DNA from: Hyposmocoma kahamanoa
Taxonomy: Eukaryota > Arthropoda > Insecta > Lepidoptera > Cosmopterigidae
DNA: 64,000 nt
Direction: 5' to 3'
Assembly (NCBI RefSeq): GCF_003589595.1
Contig: NW_020653945.1
Location: 7,876,458 to 7,940,457, forward strand
Each line of letters opens with the position of its first letter. The first letter of the stretch is position 1. This document shows, one piece after another, positions 49,601-61,600 of the stretch. A program made the translations under genes and the position numbers. The notes beneath the pieces are model-generated. The model was not told the DNA's origin, did no database searches, and saw nothing but the letters and a program-made list of their open reading frames with translations.

Positions 49601-52600
49601 AAGAAACTCGTCTTTTTATTCTATTTATCAAGATAAATAGCCGTGTATGGGTAAGGCCGTCAAAAGTGGCACTTTTTCGTCTTGTTTAAGCATCCACCTT
49701 AAACAGTTTTTTAATTAAAATAATCTAATGTAAACATTTTATTTTTAAAATACAAAATTTCTGATAGTGGTTCGAATTTATGATCATCTGTAATACTGTG
49801 TATTTGAATTTAAGTCAAGTATTTTTAGAGTGCGATCACGATGATTCTCATACACAACTTTTTAGTTTTGTTTATCCGAAAATGCTACGAGGGGAGGTCC
49901 AAAAGTCCGCGGAATGGAGGGGTTGTAAATAATATAAAACAATAAGGCTATTTTTCCTTTTCAATATTAATTACCTTTGAGCTCAATACATTTTTTAGAT
50001 CTCGAAATTAGCTTTTCTATGCCATCGAAAAAATATTTTTTCTCTTTGCTCTCAAAATGAGCTGTTAATTATATTATATAAATAATAAAATTGCTGCCTT
50101 AACCTCTTCATCGTCGCGAAATTTTTTCCCACGTAATTCTTTTTTCAAATTTGGGAACAAATAAAAATCGCTGGGGGCTAGGTCCGGGCTGTAAGGTGGG
50201 TGGGTCAGCGATTGAAAGCCACACTTGTGTAGAGCAGCCATCGCAACATTGCTCTTGTGAACCGGTGCGTTGTCTTGCAAAAGCAACACACCCTTTGTCC
50301 ATTTTCCCCACCTTTTTTCTTTGACAGCTTCCTTCCGTCTCTCTAATGTTCTTGCGTAATATTCTCCCGTTATATTGACCCCCTTTTCTTTGTAGTCAAC
50401 CAATAAAATTCCTTCACAATCCCAAAAAACCGTAGCCATGATTTTTCCAGCCGATTCCGACACCTTAAACTTCTTAGGGGGTGGTGTACCCTTTTTATGC
50501 CATTGCATTGACTCCTTTTTGGACTCGGGCTCAAAGTGATGAACCCAAGTTTCATCTCCAGTAACAATTTGCTCCAAAATTGGGGTAGGTCCTGCACCAC
50601 ACAGCTCCAAGAAGTGCTTTGAGGCATCGATTCTTTGTTGCTTTGTTTGTGGCGGCGTGAGCATTCTCGGCACCCATCTTGCACTGACTTTCGTCATGCC
50701 AAGATGATCGTGTAGGATCCTCAAAATGGTAGTGTCTGATACTCCTACTAATGCAGACAGCTGTTTCTTCTTCAGACGGGCATCTTCCAATATAAATTTT
50801 TCGATTTTTTCAACATTGTCTGATGTGGTGGCCTCAACTGGCCGTCCTGGGCGATGATCGTCTTCAATTGATTCTCTGCCATGTTTGAAAAGACCGTGCC
50901 ACTTGTAAATCATTGTTTTACCAGGGCACTGATCCCCATAAACAGTTTCCATCTCGTTCATAATGGTTTGAGGAGGTTTTCCTTGCTTGGTAAGGAATTT
51001 GATGACAGCACGAAACTCGATTTGCTCCATATTTGCAGTTTTCTTCCGGATTTACTTGTTTGTAGGGCGATATCTCGTAAACTAATGAAGTTAAAAGGGT
51101 GAAGCTTGATATATATACCCCTAATGAGTATCTGATTAGTACCACATCAAGCAAGCGTAATTAGCGGGCTCCCGCCCCCTCCATTCCGCGGACTTTTGGA
51201 CCTCCCCTCGTAATTCTAGCTAATGTGGCCGTTCCGTCAATGTGACCGTCAGTATGCGGTATCTAAAGCTAGGGAGGGGCGGAGAGTGACCAGTCTCGTT
51301 ACTTTTTTATGTTTCGTAAAAGATCAGTTATCTACTGCATTTTTACATGGCACCATTAGAATTGCTTTAAAATCCAACTTAGACTTCCTAGGTCAGTAGT
51401 TTTGTCCTACGATGCAATGTAACCATTTCCGGAAATCCGGAATCCGAAATAGTAATTAATTAATATTTGGTAGTTTTAACAACTCTATGTCGCTCCTTCT
51501 AGCTATATCTATACATGTACATATATGTGGAACACCTTTTTCCAACCATTGGTAATAATAGAATCGCAAATAACTTACTAAGTATTTTTATAAACCTGAA
51601 CCTGTAACATGAAATTACAGAGTAAATTGTCGCTAGCGAACGCGTAAAATATTTGCATGGCAAATTGTACTTCCTTTCGTGACTCGTGGGGACTAATAAC
51701 CTTTCAGTCGAGGTGCATTTAATACATACATATGTGAGTACAATGTCATCTATAGCCGCGGGCAATAAATTTGGATAGTTAAGAGTATACAACCTCAAAG
51801 GGCTTTTGTTGATTCCGCATAACAGTGAAATTGTTAAATCAATCACTTTGGAAAAAATAAATAGTAAAATTGAGGATATACACTGATTATTACTACATTG
51901 TGTGAAAACACGATTTCTAAAATTTTTCACGAAAGAAATAAACGCAAACTTGTCTCAAAANNNNNNNNNNNNNNNNNNNNNNNNNNNNNNNNNNNNNNNN
52001 NNNNNNNNNNNNNNNNNNNNNNNNNNNNNNNNNNNNNNNNNNNNNNNNNNNNNNNNNNNNNNNNNNNNNNNNNNNNNNNNNNNNNNNNNNNNNNNNNNNN
52101 NNNNNNNNNNNNNNNNNNNNNNNNNNNNNNNNNNNNNNNNNNNNNNNNNNNNNNNNNNNNNNNNNNNNNNNNNNNNNNNNNNNNNNNNNNNNNNNNNNNN
52201 NNNNNNNNNNNNNNNNNNNNNNNNNNNNNNNNNNNNNNNNNNNNNNNNNNNNNNNNNNNNNNNNNNNNNNNNNNNNNNNNNNNNNNNNNNNNNNNNNNNN
52301 NNNNNNNNNNNNNNNNNNNNNNNNNNNNNNNNNNNNNNNNNNNNNNNNNNNNNNNNNNNNGTCTCAAAATTTATAAAAACGCTGCATTCATAGGTACTTT
52401 ACATATTCCAATGATTTTTCTAATATCAACTGAACTAAATAGAACACGTTTAGTATATGATATACATTTTTAATTTGGCTTTAATTTCGTTTGTAAAATA
52501 AATTCTGAAGTAAAGCCAGTGTCGCTGTCGCTCGACCCAATCAAAATAGCCCATATTAGTACGAAAAAAATTTGAATTCGACCTGAGGTAGTATCGACTC

Positions 52601-55600
52601 TTAAGTATTAATGTACAGGGACTCTAAAATGAATATATATTCTAAATAAAGTAAATACAGTTGCAAAATAGTAGTGTTCGGGAAAAGTATGTTACGACTG
52701 GCGAAATGGCGGCAAATAAAAACTTTTGACATGCGTGAGATGTCACGCAACCGCAGTTTTTATTTTTAATTCATAGACAAACTAGAATCGACCCCAACTA
52801 TCATATCGTTCGATATCAAGTAACGAGTAAACATGTCAAAATAGTTTCCTATTTACATTTCATTTCGAATAAAACTTAATCTCGACTGATATTAGAATTG
52901 AGGTCCAATCTAGTTGTTTTGTTTTTCAGAGATGTTCGAAATTTGAATGTAATAATAACATCGAATTCGATGATAATATGAAGCAATAATAACATTTTCA
53001 CAGATAAGAAATTTATTCTAACAATACAGTTTACCTTTACGCTGGTCGTATTAATATTTTAAAACACAATGCCCAAGCTTTGTTAGTTGCCTGATTTTAA
53101 TGGCTGTGAATAATAAAATTAATGTTATGTAGTATATGTATATTTCGCTACATAAAACTCTTTAATAAAATAAGTGATTGGAGAAATGAGAAAATACTTA
53201 TTATTACAATCTTTTTGTGTTGATATGGGTAGTAAGATAATTTTTTTTTGACACAAAAATTATATATATATTTATATAGTTATATAGTTGTGATTAGTAC
53301 ATGCATGTCTATTACGTGAAATTGACATGAGTGTGTAAATTGATGAATCGGGCAAGAGTTTAATGTAACTAACTACCTTAGAATAATAACGCATAGAAAC
53401 CTAGCCCGCACACGCTAAGTGAGGCAAATTGAAGCGCTCCCAAAGGGCCTACACGAACGGGCGGGCCTTCAGTGCTCAAGGTCAACTTGCACCGCGAACA
53501 GATCAAGAATTTTAGCTAAAAATGACGAAATGTGCGGTAAATGAGTGTAAAAATACGTCAGACAAACATAAAATAGATAGTAACATCACATTAACAAGGA
53601 AGTAACGCGTTTCAACTTGTATTTGTATATAAATTGTTTCTGAAAATTTGTAAGTTACTTTGTGGTACAATAAAGTGTTTAAATAAAAATAAATAAATAA
53701 ATAAATATTCACTAAAACCGAAAATTAACCTGCTACTAAAACTAGCCTACATGAATTTGATTTTTGCCTCACTTGTGACAGTTCGTTTGATATGAAACTA
53801 TCATTCTATGCGTTATTATTCTAAAGTAACTAACTACCTTATTGCTTGGTTTTGTGAGTTCTGGGTTATTGCACTTTAAGTTTATTTTTATTAGTATTGC
53901 TCATTTTTAAATGATTACTGGATTGAGAGTAGGTGCCTACATATGAGGCAAATTTTATAATTGCTAGATTTTTTATTAATGCAAGATTAAATATTTATAA
54001 AAGAGAAATAAAATATAATTGTCGCCCTTATCACTGGGCGAAAAACTTACTTAACTGCCTCTGTGGCTGAACGGTTATCGTGCTCGTCTGCCACGCAGAG
54101 GTCCCGGGTTCGATTCCCGCCAGGAGAAATTTTTGTATCGCCTGCATTTACTTCTCTCGTAAGTTTGTAATTTGTGGTCGTCTATGTGTGTGTCCATGCA
54201 AGACTTTGAGTGTGTATGTTATTATTATTAGTTGTTTAACCACCTAGGTAGAAAGATAGTTATGCTTGTTTTTTATGTTGCATTTTATTTTAATTTTCAG
54301 CTTGTCCAGATGCGTTATTTGACCAACTATCGCGTAGCAAAGTAGCCAAATATATAAAAACTTTAAAGGAAATCAACATTGCTTTCATTCCATATGAACA
54401 ACAGGTTTGTCCTTGTTATTTTGCTCACTAAATAGATTAGTTTAATTTTACCAAACAATATGGCATTGTTTATGCATATTCTGGTTTACATATTATACAG
54501 GGTCCGTCCCAAAAGTATCGAACATTTTTTTTGGGAGTGTTGCCGAACGGCGGGAAGCGCTCCGCTTGGCAACAGAAAGTGGTGGGGGGATCTAGCCGAT
54601 ACAGCGCGACCGGTCCCAGTTGGCTCCGAGCACCTGGAGCGGCAGGACGTGCGTTCGCGTAGAGCTCTAAACGACACCTCGTCGAAGTTTTTAAAAGTAG
54701 CGCGATGACGGATCCGTTAGAACAGAGGTACGCAGTGAAATTTTGTGTTCTACTCGGCAAAAATACTGTGGAAACCAACGAGATGATTAAACAGGCCTTC
54801 AAGGACAAAGCCTTGTCCGAATCCTCGGTCAGGAAGTGGCACAAGATGTTCCGTGACGGAAGGGAAGAGGTGGCCGACGAAGCCCGCTCTGGTCGTCCTT
54901 CAACATCGCGGACCGACGAGAACGTTGACCGTGTGCGTCAGCTTCTCAACGAGGATCGTCGTCAAGGAGTGCGGTTGATAGCACAGACCCTCAACATCGC
55001 CAAGTCGACCGTGCATCGCATCGTGACCGAGGAGTTGCACATGCGCAAGGTGTGCGCCAAGCTGGTGCCAAAAGTGTTAACGGATGAGCAAAAGGACTTG
55101 CGGGTGCTGCGCTGTCGTGAACTGTTGGACTTGTGTGAACGTGATCCGGACTTTTTGGATACAGTGATAACAGGAGACGAGACCTGGGTATTTGAGTATG
55201 ACCCGGAGACGAAGCGCATGAGTGCGGAGTGGCACACCTCGGCGTCACCCCGTCCGAAAAAGGCCCGGATGAGCAAAAGTCGAGTGAAATGCATGCTCAT
55301 TGTGTTTTTTGACGTGCGCGGTGTCGTCCACCACGAGTTCGTGCCCCAAGGACAAACTGTGAACTCCGCTTTTTACGTGGAAGTGCTCAAAAGGCTCCGG
55401 CAGAGGGTCACTCGCGTGCGGCCAGGAATGAAAGACACGTGGCGGCTGCACCATGACAATGCGCCAGCGCACACAGCCTTCATTGTTAGCAACTATCTGG
55501 CCAAAGCAGGAGTCCCGCTGGTCCCGCCCCGCAGCCTCCCTACAGTCCTGACGTCGCCCCGGCAGACTTCTTCTTGTTTCCCAGCATCAAGTCGAAGCTC

Positions 55601-58600
55601 AAAGGCAAGCATTGGGGCACAATTAAGGACATCCAAGAAGCTACGACGAGGGCGCTGAAGGACCTACCCGTTGACGTCTTCCAGGGGGCCTTCCGGGCAT
55701 GGAAAACTCGCCTACAAAAGTGCATCGATGCTGAAGGGTGTTATTTTGAAGAGTACTAATGTATGGTACCGATAAGTTCAATAAAAGTATTTTTCCTGAA
55801 AAATGTTCGATACTTTTGGGACGGACCAGATATATACCGTTCACTACATCCATAATATCATCTCCTCTGCTCAAATCTTGCCATAACTCGCAAATTTCTT
55901 TGTAAGTAATTATTTCTGTGTACCAAATATGCGTTTTGCGCACGCTGCTATGGATAGTGTGTCCGGAGGAATTGTTCAACGAGCTGTGCAAGTCCACAGC
56001 GGCGCGGAAAATCAAAACTTTGAAGGAGATCAACATCGCCTTTTTGCCTTACGAAAGCCAGGTAATATGGTTATCGAAGAACTTGACCCTTACTCAAGCT
56101 AAACTCCTCATTTCGATTTATTCAAAGGGTTTTCATATCTATTTTTACCATAAGACGTGACATCCGTTTGGCGATATAGGCTCGGCGCAGATATTTTTAA
56201 TTTACCACGAAAATTTTGCACTTAATAAGAAAAAGCTTTTATTGGCTTCACCTTCAGTAACCGGGCCATTAGAAGGGAGGTCATTGCAGTCAAAAGAAAA
56301 TAAACTGGAGTCTGTGCAAATCATCAATATTATTTTCCTATGTAGGTATTCTCCCTGGACTCTCCGGAAACGTTCCAGTGCATGTACAATCCCGCTCTTC
56401 TAAACACACGCAATGCGAACATGGAGCGTATTGCGGAACAGATCGCGACGCTCTGTGCGACACTTGGAGAATATCCCTCTGTCAGATATCGCAGGTAAAC
56501 ATATCGTATATACACATAACAGCATCAGTATCAGTTATGTCTAACCGTCGTCTGAAGTTAGGTTTTTTTTTTTAAAAAAAAAGGAAGTAATAGTCTAACT
56601 CAGTGTTGGGTAAAGTAAGTCACGCGGGCCAACTCCGGCCCGTCAACGTCCCTTCTAAAGTGTATAGCCCTCGAAAATATATTTTGAAAACCTCGTCGCT
56701 ATTGACACACAGTATAACATATACAGGGTGAAATCGAAATCATTAGCATACTTGGGAAATGAAACTATTTTTCGGGATTTATATCGCATATATTTGTTTT
56801 TTCAATCAAACCGACGTTTCGAGCCCTTTACAAGTCCCATGGTCACAGTTGGTTGAGAGTCAATCGTGACCATGGGACCTGTAAAGTGCCGGTTTGTTTG
56901 AAAAAACAAATATACGCGATTTAAATCCGGAAAAATAGTTGCATTTCCTATGTGAAACAATCGCGAAAACCTAAGAACTCGATACATGAGCATACTTTTA
57001 AAATAAAACTATATTCACAATACAAATTACATTAAGAAAAAAAATTCACAAATCATAACTGTCAGTATTGTAACTAAAAAAAATCGGAAATACTTTACAC
57101 ACATACCATGCGATAGATATTATTATTGCAAATAATCATAAAATAATAATAACAATAAAATAAATAAAAATGCACGCCATTAAATATTCAAGTATCAAAT
57201 GCAGTAGTTGTCATAACAAATATCTCGTACATATCTACAACCTTTAATTTTGCACTGCACACATACGTTTCTTTGTAAACAAAGATCTGTTTCTGGTACC
57301 TAATGGAAAGTCGAGAGTGGAATGTGGATGCATTTCCAGAACCCGCTATATTTCAATTTCTAGAGTCCGCTCATATGACATAGCATGCTAAACATCAGGT
57401 GTTTTTTTTTTATTTAGGCGGTTAGTCTTGAGTGGCAACAATTAATAATGATGTCAAGATTAGCCTACATTTCAGGATCTGCTTGCAGCTTATCAGTCTA
57501 AGAATATTTTATATTTATCTCAAAACAAATTGTTCTGCTGTGAATATTGAGCTGAAATTTATAGGTGGTCATTCAGGTGGAATACGTACAGCTTTTACTA
57601 TGAGGAAACACAAAATAATCAACTGGTCCGTACATTTGGATTGAATATGTATAAACATGCCTAAACGTTTTTTCTCAGTGACTGGGAGCGCAATGTCGAG
57701 CTGGCTCAACTTATCCAGCAAAAATTAGATGCCTACAAGGTATGAAATATTTCTTACTACTAAAATATTCATTTTTCGAAAATTGTATGTATTTTGTCTC
57801 TATGATATGTTGAAATGGAATGGAAACCCCCAAAATGGTGAATGATGAATTGCTACAATGTATATTTATTTGTTACTCGCAGTACACATTATGGATCACA
57901 TACATACCTCACCAGTCACAACAAAAAACTAGTGATTTAATAAAATAATTTTGTTCTGATGTAGGCTGACGAACCCACAATGGGCGAGGGTCCGGAGAAG
58001 GCGCGTTCGCAGCTGCTGGTGTTGGACCGCGGGTTCGATTGCGTGTCGCCGCTGCTGCACGAGCTCACGCTGCAGGCCATGGCCTACGATCTGCTGCCCA
58101 TCGAGAATGATGTCTACAAGTATGAACCATATAAGCACCAACCACTAACATGGCCGGGTGCTGCGACATAACAGTTACCATAGCGAGCAATACATTTTAC
58201 TACTTGAAGTATATAGTTATATTAATTTTTGATCCCACGAAACGACAATGTTAATTAAATGACAATTGGGTCACATACATGCTAAGCAAGGTGATGTCAT
58301 ACCAAATTTCGCATGTAAGAGCAGCTTTTTAGAATAAATTCTGATGTTTACGTTTCGTTCAGGTACGAAGCTGGCCAAGGACAAATGAAGGAAGTGTTGC
58401 TAGACGAAAACGATGACCTGTGGGTAGAGCTGCGCCACCAGCACATCGCCGTAGTCTCCACCTCCGTCACCAAGAACCTGAAGAAATTCACCGACTCTAA
58501 GCGAATGGGCACAGGTAATTAGGTCACCTAGACCCATGCTTCATCGAGGTCACAAATTACTTAATACTTACTACGTAACAGATACATAATCTCATACAAA

Positions 58601-61600
58601 ATCGAAAATACCTACGCTATAATAGCGCTCACTACGAGGGAAAAGGAACCTAAACACGCGCTCAAAGAGGTGAAAATAACGTTGCCCGTCTTGTGCAGTC
58701 GTGCGGAGCCGAATGCTCATAGATGAAAGACTTGTATGAGCGCTTACTCCGACGTCGGTACACTCATTGGTAGGCATTTATCGCGTAACCTTGAGCGAGT
58801 GACGGAGCCCTGCCAATTTTCCAGACTGCTTGGCACTCAAAGAGATTTTTTATGCATGGCGTAAATGGTACCCCGAAAATCTTTACTTACGGTGCGTCAA
58901 TACAACGCGCGAGTACCCATAATGTTCCCACTATGTCGTGACGACAGATAGTCTTGCAGTTTACAGTGTCGTGTCTTGTGTATTTAAATGAAGTTCTTCA
59001 CATATAGAACGATGCACCTGCCCCCTGGTTATCACAAGATATTAAGATCGCTATGGCTCTCAGAGATAAGGCGAAACGACGCTGGAAGAGGCTTCCTACA
59101 GATGACAACCTAGCTCGTTTTAAGTACCTGCGTAATCGCTGTAGTCGCTTGTGTAGAGATGCTAAGAGACGGCACATTCACGATAACGTTGAGAAATGCG
59201 ATTCCACTCAGATCTGGAAATTCCTAAAGTCCATTGGGATTGGTCGTACCATTGCTTCTGGTGATTCGTCCCTTCCTGATCTTAACGCGCTTAATAGACA
59301 TTTTTCCCTACCCCCTGTTACTTTAGATAAGCATCGTAAAAGCGCTACCCTTCGCATTTTGGCTGACTATACTTTACCGGCATGTACCTCTTTCTCCTTC
59401 CGGACTGTTGCCGAATGTGAGGTCAAAACCCATATTCTCTCTATTTCTTCTACTGCTGTTGGCAATGATGATCTCAGTTCCCGTATGATTAGCCTCATAC
59501 TCCCTGAACTTGTCCCTATCCTCACTCATGTTTTTAACTTCTCTTTACAAGCTAGTTCTTTCCCTTCTCATTGGAAACTCGCCCATGTTATACCTTTACC
59601 CAAAACGTCTAACCCTACTTGCCTTTCCGAATTCCGTCCCATCTCCATTCTCCCATTTCTATCCAAAGTCCTCGAACACATTGTCAACAAGCAGTTAATG
59701 TTGTATCTTTCTTCTAATAAGTTGCTTTCCCCGTTTCAGTCAGGTTTTCGTTCTGGCCATAGGACTGTGACTGCACTGTTGAAGGTAACAGATGATATTC
59801 GCCTCGCAATGGACAATGGTCTTCTCACTTTGCTTATACTTCTGGACTTCAGCAGTGCTTTCAACTCTGTGGACTTTGACGTATTGCTTGCTTCCCTTCG
59901 CTCTTTTAATATTTCTCCTTCGGTTATAGCTTGGTTCGACTCCTACCTCAGAGGCCGCTCGCAGTGTATTCGCTCTGACGAGGCTTCCTCTGATTGGTGT
60001 GACTTAGTTGCTGGCGTTCCTCAGGGTGGTGTTCTTTCCCCTCTCCTTTTCTCTGTTTTCATCAATTCTGTCACTTTTGTGCTGTCTTCAAACTTTCATC
60101 TCCATGCTGACGATTTGCAGCTATACCGCAGTTTTAAAGCGTCTGATGTCGTTGCAGCCGTTGAAGCGGTTAATGCTGATTTACGATGCATCGCTCATTG
60201 GGCTGAGTGTTTTGGTTTGTTGGTGAATCCCAAAAAGTCACAGGCTATGATTGTGGGAAGTGGGTATATGCGTGGCATATTGCATCTAGATTCTGTCCCA
60301 CCTATAGCGTATAATTCCACGCCTATTGCTTATGCTTCTACTGCAACTAATCTTGGCTTGCTTTTAGATTGTAATTTGGTTTGGACTCCACATATTAATG
60401 AAGTCATTCGTAAAGTCCATTTCTCCTTGCACTCACTTAAGCGCCTCCAAAACGATTTACCTTTAAAAACCAAAATATGTTTAGTCCAAACACTTATTTT
60501 GCCCTTCTTAGACTATGCTGATTCCTGCTATTTGGATGCTACTGAAGAACTGCTAAATAAGCTTGAACGACTGCAAAACCTATGTATAAGGTTCATCTTT
60601 GGGCTTCGTAAATATGACCGAATTTCACATTTCCGCAGTCAGCTCAAATGGCTTCCCATCCGTCTCCGCAGGAATTTGCATATTGTCTCCATTCTTTACA
60701 ATATTTTACATAACCCTGTGTCTCCCGGGTACCTGAAAGAGCGTTTCAGCTTCCTTAGGTCCCAGGATAAACCCTGTCGCTCTCTTGTTAGGTCCCAGTT
60801 ATCTTTTCCATGCTTCAATTCCGGTTTCTATTCTCACTCCTTCACTGTTCATGCGGTCAGACTTTGGAATGCACTTCCTATTACTGTTCACGAAAGTAAA
60901 TCGTTAGCTATTTTTAAAGTGAGAGTTAAAGAGCATTATTTATCTACTATTCCATCCATATCTTAGGTATTATATTATAAAATATGTATTTATCTAAGTA
61001 TTTATATAATTTATAACAATTTAATATTTTTATATTATTTTATATTTTTTTTTTCTTGTTTTGTTGTGCACATATGCCCGTTCTTTTAGTTATAGTGTCC
61101 TGTATTTAGGTCTGCAGGAAGAAATTTCTATTAGAAATAAGCAGAACCTTTTGTTTTTAATTTCGCTTGTATTCTTTGTGACTTGTTGTATTTTTCCTGT
61201 ACAATAAACTATTAAATAAAATAAATAAATAAACGATACGATTAACTGTCCCTCACGATTTTTTTGTCGTTACGACGACAGACTGTCGTGATAATGGAAA
61301 GAGGTAGAACGATTGTCGTCAGACGATAAATAAAACGTCACGATAAAAACGTGACGACAGTTAGTCGCAGCTCCTATTGTCGTCACGATTTATTTATCGT
61401 TGTCTGCACATGTTCTGCTCCCCGCTTTCCCCTCTCGTACCCCGCGCCCTTGGTTCGCTTTGCACTAGCGTTAGGTCGTAGCCAGAGATGGGCCCGGATT
61501 TTAACCCGGCGCTATGTTAACGCCAGGTTTAAATCGGGTTAAAACCCATTAATGCCCGAAATCGAGGGCAAAAATTATTTACGACTAAATATTTCTTGTG

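Noticed and set aside
51499..51930. 143-codon minus frame
   Set aside because: Runs from unique intron into MITE family C next to the gap; no protein features.
51898..52473. Open frames of 146-191 codons spanning the N run on both strands
   Set aside because: They consist mostly of undetermined residues; the gap is artificial and the DNA is a MITE.
54057..54130. Functional tRNA-Gly gene
   Set aside because: Promoter boxes are present, but acceptor and anticodon stems are mismatched and a SINE tail follows.
55958..56061. Exon 4b as a dead relic of 4a, or the reverse
   Set aside because: Both have open frames, valid splice sites, matching phases and conserved pocket residues, so neither looks dead.
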